Assembly: GCA_949516455.1 (NCBI GenBank)
Contig: CATILC010000108.1
Coordinates: forward strand, 1-5,086
From: Flavobacteriia bacterium
GTDB taxonomy: Bacteria > Bacteroidota > Bacteroidia > Flavobacteriales > Schleiferiaceae
DNA: 5,086 nucleotides
Reading direction: 5' to 3'
A program made the translations under genes and the position numbers. Positions 1-5,086 of this stretch are shown here, piece by piece. A model generated the notes under the pieces. That model was not told the origin of the DNA, did no database searches, and saw nothing but the letters and a program-made list of their open reading frames with translations. Each line of letters starts with the position of its first letter. The stretch's first letter is position 1.

Positions 1-788
1 CCAGCAAAGAACTTTCGGTCATGAGCTACAATGTCCGTCTGTTCAATCGGTTGGGATGGATCCAGCAGGACGGCGTGCCTGAGGCCATTGCACGGCTCAT
101 CGATCGGGCGGACCCATCCGTTCTCTGTATACAGGAATACCACAAACGGGCGCCCGCGCCACAGCTCGATTTCCCGCATTCCTATGTTTGGACCACGGGT
201 GCAAGAAAGGTCTTCGGAATGAGCATCATGAGCCAATATCCGATCCTCGATACAGGAAGTGTGGCCTATGGGGATGCATTGACCGGAACCCTGAATCAGC
301 GATTCATCTGGGCGGATATTGGGGTAGACACCGATACGTTGAGGGTGATCAATGCCCATCTTTCGAGCATCAAACTCAGAAATTCAGACATCGAGGTGGT
401 GCAGGGTCATTTGCCCACGGACGATCCAGACGGGCTGAAAAAAGAGGTCTGGCAGATCGGTGGCCGCATTCAGCGAGCGCTTGTTCAACACGGCCAGCAG
501 ATCGATGTTCTTTTGGCCTTTACAGAGAACAGTCCGCACCCCGTGATCGTCTGTGCCGACTTGAATGAGACAAGCTCAGGTTACTGCCATGCACAACTCG
601 AATCGCGATTGCAAGACAGTTTTCGACAAGCCGGAAAGGGTCTGGGCGGAACCTACCCGCGGATCGGTTTTCCCCTGCGCATCGATCACATATTTCTCGA
701 TCCCTCCCTGGAAGTTCGTTCGCACAAGGTGATCCGTGAGAAACTCAGCGATCACTATCCGGTTCAGGCGTCTTTTTCTTTCCGATGA
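1..788 (+). CDS. Endonuclease/exonuclease/phosphatase (EEP) family protein, 5'-truncated by the window edge
   Basis: This is the catalytic domain of an EEP-fold metal-dependent phosphodiesterase or nuclease; the exact substrate cannot be read from the sequence. The reading frame is open from base 3 and reads S-K-E-L-S-V before the methionine at 21, so that methionine is the first β-strand (SYNVRLFN) and not the start. In Bacteroidota, proteins with this opening usually carry membrane segments further upstream, which would lie outside the window. Counting from the methionine at 21, the family signatures appear in order: Asn4 (SYNVR), Glu39 (IQEY, metal ligand), His113 (NAHL), Asp180 and Asn182 (ADLNE), Asp222-His223 (RIDHIF) and the catalytic Asp244-His245 (SDHYPV). 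The active site therefore looks complete. The stop is TGA at 786-788. The 3' end overlaps the convergent solute-binding-protein gene by 25 bp. Fold assignment is confident; the specific activity is unknown. Confidence 0.9.
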   Translation, partial: SKELSVMSYNVRLFNRLGWIQQDGVPEAIARLIDRADPSVLCIQEYHKRAPAPQLDFPHSYVWTTGARKVFGMSIMSQYPILDTGSVAYGDALTGTLNQRFIWADIGVDTDTLRVINAHLSSIKLRNSDIEVVQGHLPTDDPDGLKKEVWQIGGRIQRALVQHGQQIDVLLAFTENSPHPVIVCADLNETSSGYCHAQLESRLQDSFRQAGKGLGGTYPRIGFPLRIDHIFLDPSLEVRSHKVIREKLSDHYPVQASFSFR

Positions 789-2380
789 ACGCGCCGTAGA
801 TCGAGAAGATTGAGCGGATTCGGCTCCAAACCATGCCATTCCTTGCCGTGGAACCGCAACGCCTCGTCATAAAAAAGTGGGATCAGAGGAAGCTGCCATT
901 GGGTCAGACTGTCCATTTTCCGGTACAGTTCAGACCGCAGTGAATCTTCCGTAAGGCCCAAACTTTTGAGATATAGAGCGTCCAGCTGCGGATCATTGAA
1001 GTGGGTATAGTTCGGCCCGAAAGGAGAACGGTTGCCATTGACAAACAGAGACAGATAATTCTGGGCGTCTGGGTAATCCGCGATCCAACTCGCTCGAAAG
1101 ACCTGAAATTTACCCTGGGCCATGCCCTCGCGAAGCAAACTGGCCGGAACGATCTCCACCTGAACTTCGAATCCAACCGCGATCAGTTGCGCCTGAATGA
1201 ACTCGCACAGGTCCCGGTAGTTGGCCGGCGTGTGAAGGGTGAATGCCGGTACCTGTCCTTCGTTTTCCACTTGCCAGTCTCTGATCCATTTCCGCGCGCT
1301 GTCCGGTTGGTAGAGTTGCTTTTCGATCGACTCGTAACGACCGCTGAGTCCCTGTGGTATCAGTCCAGAGACACGCGGGTTGCCCATTCCCTTTCTCAGA
1401 TATTGCAGCATGGAAGGGCGATCTATGGCAGCGTGAAAAGCCTTTCTCAAACGTCGGTCTTGCAGACAGTGTGGAGATCCATTCACCGGTCCCTGGAAGA
1501 TGCCGAGGTACTCGGTATTCAGGTAATTCCCCTTTTCCATGACCAGCTGTGCTCTGTGTCGCTTAGACAGATCACCCTGATCGTCCACCAAGTCATGAAT
1601 GTAGGAAGGGTCCAGCCCAGAGATCATATCGATCCTTCCACGGAGCAATTCGAGGTATTCTGCCTGCTTGTCGGGAAGAAAGCGGATGGAGACGGCATCG
1701 ATATAGGGAAGAGATACGCCGTGCTGATCTCTAAGGAAATAGGCATCATTCTTTCTCAGGACGAGTTTTTCATTCGGCAGCCATCGCTGGAACTGAAAGG
1801 GCCCGGTACCGACAGGCTCTTCTCCGAAAGCCGCACCCAGCTTTTGTACAGCTTCCTTGGACACCACCGATGCATACGCCATGCTCAAGGTGGAGAGAAA
1901 GGGCGGAAATCGCTGGCTCAGTTCGATCTTCAAGGTGCTGTCATTCTTCACCTCGATCCGGGAAACCGGGGCCATCACCCAGGTGCCTGGAGATGCCCAT
2001 TGCTCGGAGCGCAGCCGCTCAAGACTAAAAGCCACATCCTCAGCGGTGAGCCTGCGGCTGGTCAAATGCGCACTTGGATGGAACAAAACATCGGTGCGCA
2101 GATGAAAGAGGTATGTGCGCCCCGAGTCAGTGATCTCCCAGCTTCGCGCGAGCGCTGGTACGGGATGGAGGGCATGGTCGAGTTCCACCAAGGTGCTGAA
2201 CAATTGGTGAACTGCCCAGATATTCCCCTGAACCCTTGCATAGACGGGATCCAGACTGGAAATACCGCTGGATTGATTGTAGCGAAAGATCATGCGCTCC
2301 CCGTATTCATCCATCGGAGATTGGCAGGCCGACAGGCCGATCAACAGGACACAGAAGAGCTTGGAACAGTGGAAGCGCAT
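764..2380 (-). CDS. ABC transporter substrate-binding lipoprotein, peptide/solute type (SBP_bac_5, OppA/DppA-like)
   Basis: This is a periplasmic binding protein that would capture oligopeptides or a similar solute for an ABC importer. From the ATG at 2380 it is 538 residues, normal for the OppA/DppA family. A short positively charged start (MRFHCSK), a hydrophobic stretch and the lipobox L-S-A-C with Cys19 predict a lipid-anchored exported protein. Family hallmarks are LDP (43-45), the PALARSWE-type strand (75-82), LTAEDVAFSL (111-120), GTGPF (191-195) and, in the second lobe, an RRLRKAFHAAIDR segment. Near the C-terminus lies the W-I-A-D-Y-P-D-A motif typical of this group. An upstream in-frame TTG at 2392 is possible, but it lies inside a -7-like promoter box and would add four residues before the signal peptide, so ATG at 2380 is preferred. 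No Shine-Dalgarno motif is seen. No permease or ATPase gene is adjacent, so the partner transporter and ligand are unknown. The gene is divergent from mtaB. Confidence 0.93.
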   Translation of the reverse strand: MRFHCSKLFCVLLIGLSACQSPMDEYGERMIFRYNQSSGISSLDPVYARVQGNIWAVHQLFSTLVELDHALHPVPALARSWEITDSGRTYLFHLRTDVLFHPSAHLTSRRLTAEDVAFSLERLRSEQWASPGTWVMAPVSRIEVKNDSTLKIELSQRFPPFLSTLSMAYASVVSKEAVQKLGAAFGEEPVGTGPFQFQRWLPNEKLVLRKNDAYFLRDQHGVSLPYIDAVSIRFLPDKQAEYLELLRGRIDMISGLDPSYIHDLVDDQGDLSKRHRAQLVMEKGNYLNTEYLGIFQGPVNGSPHCLQDRRLRKAFHAAIDRPSMLQYLRKGMGNPRVSGLIPQGLSGRYESIEKQLYQPDSARKWIRDWQVENEGQVPAFTLHTPANYRDLCEFIQAQLIAVGFEVQVEIVPASLLREGMAQGKFQVFRASWIADYPDAQNYLSLFVNGNRSPFGPNYTHFNDPQLDALYLKSLGLTEDSLRSELYRKMDSLTQWQLPLIPLFYDEALRFHGKEWHGLEPNPLNLLDLRRVHRKEKDA

Positions 2381-2384
2381 GCAG

Positions 2385-2419
2385 ATGGCCAAAGCTAATT
2401 CGAATTAGTTTTGCGCCAT
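2385..2419. promoter_or_regulatory. Inverted repeat with divergent Bacteroidota-type -7 boxes between the binding-protein gene and mtaB
   Basis: The centre, 2395-2408 (CTAATTCGAATTAG), is a perfect 14-bp palindrome. Symmetry continues outward: the left arm 2385-2401 and the reverse complement of the right arm 2402-2419 match at 16 positions, with one mismatch (G2394 against T2409) and one extra base (C2414). Each strand carries a match to the Bacteroidota -7 consensus TAnnTTTG: TAGTTTTG at 2406-2413 on + and TAGCTTTG at 2397-2390 on -. No clear TTG/TTTG -33 box lies 17-23 bp upstream of either; both have only ATGG there (2385-2388 on +, 2419-2416 on -). The right arm runs into the mtaB start codon. 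I infer a shared divergent promoter, possibly with a dimeric regulator bound at the dyad. Confidence 0.45.
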
Positions 2420-3740
2420 GGAGGAAACGGTGGAAAGCAAGCGCCGGGCGGCTTACTACACTTTGGGCTGCAAGCTCAATTATGCGGAGACCTCGGCCAT
2501 TGCCAGAAGTTTGGAGAAGGAGGGTTACCGCCGTGTTGATTTTGGTGACCAGGCCGACCTGACCGTCATCAATACCTGCAGTGTTACTGAAAACGCTGAC
2601 CGGGAAACCCGTTCCATCGTTTCACGAGCACTCCGTTCCAATCCCGATTCCCAAGTGGTGCTCACCGGTTGCTATGCCCAGTTGCGTCCTGAAGAAGTTG
2701 GTGCAATACCCGGTGTGGACCTGGTCTTGGGCGCTCAGGATAAATTCCAGATCGCTCGCTTTTTAGGAAATGGAGAAAAGCGGACACAGGCAGAGGTTCA
2801 CAGCTGCGCCATCGAGGAGGTGGATCAGTTCATCGGCTCCTATTCCATTGGTGACCGCACGCGAAGTTTCCTGAAAGTGCAGGATGGATGCGATTACAAA
2901 TGCACTTATTGCACCATACCCAAAGCCAGAGGCATCAGCAGAAGTGATCGTCTTGAGAATGTGGTTCAAAAGGCCAGCGAGATCGCGTCCCAAGGGATCA
3001 AAGAGATCGTTCTCACCGGAGTGAATACCGGCGATTACGGCAAGGGGGAATTTGGCAACAAGAAGCATGAGCACACTTTCATGGACCTGTTGCGGGCATT
3101 GGACGAGGTATCGGGCATAGACCGCATCCGCATATCCTCTCTCGAGCCCAATCTTTTGCATGAGGAAATGGTTGAATTTGTTGCCGGATCGCATCGATTC
3201 GTTCCTCATTTTCACCTGCCCCTGCAGAGCGGAAATGACGAGATCCTCGGGAAAATGAAACGCAGGTACAGACGTGCCCTCTACCGTGAACGACTCGAGT
3301 GGATCAAGGGACGGATGCCGGATGCATGTATTGGAGCGGATGTTTTGGTGGGATTCCCCGGGGAAACAGAACAACACTTTGCAGATACCCACCAATTCCT
3401 GAGTGATCTGCCCCTTTCATATTTGCATGTATTCACTTATTCGGAACGCCCGGGTACGGAGGCGGTGAACATGGATCAGGTTGTGCCCATGCCGCAGCGC
3501 AAGGAGCGGAATCAACGACTCCGTTTACTGAGTGAGAAAAAAAGAAATCTGTTCTACAGATCCCATATCGGGAGTCAGAGACGCGTTTTGTGGGAGGCCA
3601 ATGAAAAAGATGGAATGATGCAGGGCTACACCGAAAACTACATTCGGCTCCATCGGCCCTACGACGCCGGCTTGGTCAATCAGTTGGAAGAAGTCCGCGT
3701 TGGGAATGCCGACGAAAAGGGGCGATTCCAGGTCCTTTGA
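2418..3740 (+). CDS. mtaB: tRNA (t6A37) C2-methylthiotransferase MtaB
   Basis: This radical-SAM methylthiotransferase converts N6-threonylcarbamoyladenosine at position 37 of ANN-decoding tRNAs to its 2-methylthio derivative, stabilising codon pairing in the cytoplasm. It is 440 residues, the usual length. The N-terminal domain (about 12-115) has the three cysteines that bind the auxiliary 4Fe-4S cluster: Cys18 (TLGCKLN), Cys54 (NTCSVT) and Cys85 (TGCYAQ). The radical-SAM core has CX3CX2C at Cys158, Cys162 and Cys165, then GVNTGDYG (201-208), ISSLEPN (239-245), HLPLQSGND (266-274) and ADVLVGFPGE (307-316). The last ~65 residues fit a TRAM RNA-binding domain. TLGCKLN plus the overall pattern points to MtaB rather than MiaB or RimO. 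An in-frame TAG at 2406-2408 leaves ATG 2418 as the only start; there is no Shine-Dalgarno motif, and the -7-like box ends only 4 bases before the ATG, so the mRNA may be nearly leaderless. Confidence 0.95.
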   Translation: MEETVESKRRAAYYTLGCKLNYAETSAIARSLEKEGYRRVDFGDQADLTVINTCSVTENADRETRSIVSRALRSNPDSQVVLTGCYAQLRPEEVGAIPGVDLVLGAQDKFQIARFLGNGEKRTQAEVHSCAIEEVDQFIGSYSIGDRTRSFLKVQDGCDYKCTYCTIPKARGISRSDRLENVVQKASEIASQGIKEIVLTGVNTGDYGKGEFGNKKHEHTFMDLLRALDEVSGIDRIRISSLEPNLLHEEMVEFVAGSHRFVPHFHLPLQSGNDEILGKMKRRYRRALYRERLEWIKGRMPDACIGADVLVGFPGETEQHFADTHQFLSDLPLSYLHVFTYSERPGTEAVNMDQVVPMPQRKERNQRLRLLSEKKRNLFYRSHIGSQRRVLWEANEKDGMMQGYTENYIRLHRPYDAGLVNQLEEVRVGNADEKGRFQVL

Positions 3741-3741
3741 C

Positions 3742-3758
3742 CCCTGCCCCGATCAGGG
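3742..3758 (+). other. Weak hairpin just after mtaB
   Basis: Immediately after the mtaB stop codon, CCCTG (3742-3746) can pair with CAGGG (3754-3758) around a 7-nt loop. An alternative pairing is TGCCC (3745-3749) with GGGCA (3756-3760). The stem is GC-rich but short and is followed by A residues, not T residues, so it lacks the U-tract of an intrinsic terminator. It might stabilise the mtaB 3' end or do nothing. Confidence 0.25.
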
Positions 3759-3759
3759 C

Positions 3760-3793
3760 AAAAAAAAGCAGCCTCAGAAATCCAAGGCTGCTG
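3760..3793 (-). terminator. Rho-independent terminator of the dual prolyl isomerase gene
   Basis: Read on the - strand, an 8-bp stem AGCAGCCT/AGGCTGCT (plus-strand arms 3767-3774 and 3785-3792, 10-nt loop) is followed directly by eight T residues (plus-strand A-tract 3760-3767, the last base shared with the stem). It lies 23 bp past the TAA stop of the - strand gene, the expected place. On the + strand the same hairpin has no close U-tract (the nearest short T run is about 9 nt beyond the stem), so it is probably not an efficient terminator for mtaB. Confidence 0.85.
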
Positions 3794-3815
3794 AACAATC
3801 ATTTTCCAGTGATGC

Positions 3816-4922
3816 TTACTGCGCGACGCCTACCAATTCAACATCGAAGATGAGTGTGGCATCGGGTGGGATGACACCTCCAGCTCCTCTCGATCCGTAT
3901 CCGAGTTCAGATGGAATGATCAGCCGGGCCTTGTCCCCAACGGACAGCATAGCGATGCCTTCCTTCCAGCCCTCGATGACCTGAGCCTGCGGACCGTAGG
4001 GAAGTGTGAAGGGCGCATAGGGTTCGCGACCGGGGTTGTAGATGCCTTCTTCCTGGGCGATGCTCTTGATCGATGTGTCGAACAAGGTGCCGTCCAGCAG
4101 ATAACCCGCGTAATGTACTTCCACCATTTGTCCCATCTCAGGCTTTACTCCATTGCCCTTCTCCTTGAAGATGATGCCCAATCCTGAAGCAGTGACTTCA
4201 GCGTCTTTCATGGCCTCTTCCAGTTTTTTGCGCGCCTCTTCCTTCTTCGCCTCTTCAGCCTTGGCCTGCGCCTCCTTGGCCTCATTGAATGCAGCCAATC
4301 CGTCGAATTGTTCTGCTGCTTTTCCCTTTCGAAGGATCTGCAGTGAATTCAGTACCACGTCCGTCTTGGGCTTATCCCCTGGCAGCTTCTCTACCTTGGT
4401 GATCTTGTCCGCTACTTCCTGTCCGCTGACCACCTTGCCGAACACGCTGTGGCGGTTGTCCAACCAAGGCGTTTCTTTCACGGTGATGAAGAACTGACTG
4501 CCGTTGGTTCCAGGTCCTGAATTGGCCATGCTCAATATGCCGGGACTTGAATGGGTCAGGCTTTCATCGAATTCGTCGGCGAACTGATAGCCAGGTCCTC
4601 CTTGTCCCGTTCCCTGTGGGTCACCGCCTTGGATCATAAAATCCGGGATCACCCGGTGAAAGATGGTTCCATCGTAGAAGGGGGTTCCCTCCTCCTTCAC
4701 ATCGTTGGGCATTTTGCCTTCGGCCAATGCAACGAAATTGCCCACCGTCATAGGGGCCTTCTCCATTTCCAATTGGACCAGAATATCTCCTTCCGTAATT
4801 TGAAACAGGGCAAATAAGCCCTCCTCCAGCATGACTTCTTCTCCGTTCACCGTCGTATGATTCTGAGAGTTACATGAATTCAATGCGATGACGACCATGA
4901 GTCCGGCAAGCACTTTTTTCAT
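3816..4922 (-). CDS. Dual-domain peptidyl-prolyl cis-trans isomerase lipoprotein (cyclophilin + FKBP)
   Basis: This lipoprotein probably speeds proline isomerisation during folding of envelope proteins. It has 368 residues from ATG 4922. The signal peptide MKKVLAGLMVVIALNSC has lipobox L-N-S-C with Cys17. A cyclophilin domain (about 37-197) keeps the catalytic set: Phe88-His89-Arg90, Phe95, Met96, Gln98, Gln143, Phe145, Trp153 and His158. A charged Ala/Glu/Lys helix, likely coiled coil (about 213-242), links it to an FKBP domain (about 245-366). That domain keeps Tyr271, Phe281-Asp282, Phe305, Val315-Ile316, Trp319, Tyr342 and Phe359, with a roughly 20-residue insertion after Asp282. Both active sites look intact. 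An upstream in-frame TTG at 4979 overlaps the preceding stop and would add 19 residues before the signal peptide, so ATG 4922 is chosen; A-rich sequence (TAAAAATCAAACC) precedes it. It follows the edge FKBP-like gene by 53 bp, probably in one operon. Confidence 0.94.
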   Translation of the reverse strand: MKKVLAGLMVVIALNSCNSQNHTTVNGEEVMLEEGLFALFQITEGDILVQLEMEKAPMTVGNFVALAEGKMPNDVKEEGTPFYDGTIFHRVIPDFMIQGGDPQGTGQGGPGYQFADEFDESLTHSSPGILSMANSGPGTNGSQFFITVKETPWLDNRHSVFGKVVSGQEVADKITKVEKLPGDKPKTDVVLNSLQILRKGKAAEQFDGLAAFNEAKEAQAKAEEAKKEEARKKLEEAMKDAEVTASGLGIIFKEKGNGVKPEMGQMVEVHYAGYLLDGTLFDTSIKSIAQEEGIYNPGREPYAPFTLPYGPQAQVIEGWKEGIAMLSVGDKARLIIPSELGYGSRGAGGVIPPDATLIFDVELVGVAQ

Positions 4923-4939
4923 TGGTTTGATTTTTAGCC

Positions 4940-4955
4940 TTGCGAAGGAACGCAA
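4940..4955 (-). other. Small hairpin in the leader between the two isomerase genes
   Basis: In the 53-bp gap, TTGCG (4940-4944) and CGCAA (4951-4955) form a 5-bp stem with a 6-nt loop, about 17 bases before the ATG at 4922. No T-tract follows on the - strand, so it is not an intrinsic terminator. It would leave the A-rich translation-initiation region single-stranded. It may have no function. Confidence 0.25.
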
Positions 4956-4975
4956 TACACCCGAGAAATCCTTGG

Positions 4976-5086
4976 TCAAGGGAGAATTTGGAGCATTTTC
5001 ACCCTGCCCGCGATCACCGAGCGCAAGGGAACCTTCCCGCTCTTGCCAGCTACCCCGTAGGCCAGGTGAGCGGGCATGACAAACCG
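4976..5086 (-). CDS. FKBP-type peptidyl-prolyl isomerase-like protein, C-terminal end only
   Basis: The - strand frame entering from the right edge encodes 36 residues and stops at TGA 4978-4976. It opens R-F-V-M-P-A-H-L-A-Y-G, matching the conserved 'A-x-(F/L)-x-x-P-x-x-L-A-Y-G' strand and active-site tyrosine of FKBP domains. It then has G-K-V-P and ends in a hydrophobic strand V-K-M-L-Q-I, as FKBP domains end at their last β-strand. Its tail lacks the usual P-P-x-x-x-L-x-F-D-V-E-L form, so it is a divergent member. In length and spacing it also resembles the end of GldI, the FKBP-like gliding-motility lipoprotein of flavobacteria, which often sits just upstream of a peptidylprolyl isomerase gene; this is a suggestion only. 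It lies 53 bp upstream of the dual isomerase gene on the same strand. Confidence 0.75.
   Translation of the reverse strand, partial: RFVMPAHLAYGVAGKSGKVPLRSVIAGRVKMLQILP

Noticed and set aside
21..23. ATG at 21 as the start of the EEP-family protein
   Set aside because: The frame is open to the window edge, and the residues after this methionine are the first core strand of the fold, so the start lies outside the window.
1001..2398. A 465-codon open frame on the + strand, antisense to the binding-protein gene
   Set aside because: It is in exact codon register with the real - strand gene and stays open only because that gene uses no TTA, CTA or TCA codons over this stretch. Its translation shows no recognisable motif, while the opposite strand is a clear SBP family protein with a signal peptide.
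2763..3395. A 210-codon open frame on the - strand, inside mtaB
   Set aside because: It lies wholly opposite the conserved radical-SAM core of MtaB, shows no family motif and has no promoter or start context.
4153..4497. An Ala/Ser/Phe-rich open frame on the + strand opposite the isomerase linker
   Set aside because: Its composition is the antisense product of the Ala/Glu/Lys-rich linker codons; no independent support.
4923..4979. TTG at 4979 as start of the dual isomerase
   Set aside because: It would put 19 residues ahead of a clean lipoprotein signal peptide; the ATG at 4922 has A-rich upstream sequence and gives the expected signal.
4957..4980. TTGACC…TATTGC as a sigma-70-like promoter before the dual isomerase gene
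   Set aside because: The -10 match is poor, and it does not fit the Bacteroidota TAnnTTTG consensus; co-transcription with the upstream FKBP-like gene is simpler.

Overview
The window looks like ordinary chromosomal DNA from a member of the Bacteroidota, probably the Flavobacteriales. Four observations support this. Start codons lack Shine-Dalgarno motifs and, at one gene, are preceded by A-rich sequence. TAnnTTTG promoter -7 boxes occur in the one divergent intergenic gap. Two genes encode lipoproteins with Bacteroidota-like lipobox signals. One lipoprotein fuses a cyclophilin domain to an FKBP domain, and the left-edge nuclease-fold protein has the 'SYNVRLFN' opening common in this phylum. 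Base composition is close to half G+C, somewhat high for the group. The species cannot be named from this sequence.

Layout from left to right. (1) The C-terminal part of an endonuclease/exonuclease/phosphatase-fold protein on the + strand enters from the left edge and ends at 788. (2) Convergent to it, and overlapping it by 25 bp, is a - strand gene for a periplasmic peptide/solute-binding lipoprotein of the OppA/DppA type (2380 down to 764). (3) A 37-bp divergent gap follows. It carries a near-perfect inverted repeat with a Bacteroidota-type -7 box on each strand. (4) mtaB on the + strand (2418-3740) encodes the radical-SAM tRNA methylthiotransferase. (5) A 75-bp convergent gap holds a good intrinsic terminator for the - strand. 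(6) A - strand gene (4922 down to 3816) encodes a double-domain peptidyl-prolyl isomerase lipoprotein. (7) The last 36 codons of an FKBP-like protein, also on the - strand, run off the right edge and probably form an operon with gene 6.

Functionally the window mixes housekeeping genes: tRNA modification, envelope protein folding by two adjacent prolyl isomerases, and solute binding. No mobile element, CRISPR array, RNA gene, defence system or biosynthetic cluster is visible, and no gap exceeds 300 bases. I do not see an undescribed multi-gene system. The most interesting signal is the symmetric element at 2385-2419, which mirrors the two divergent start regions onto each other.
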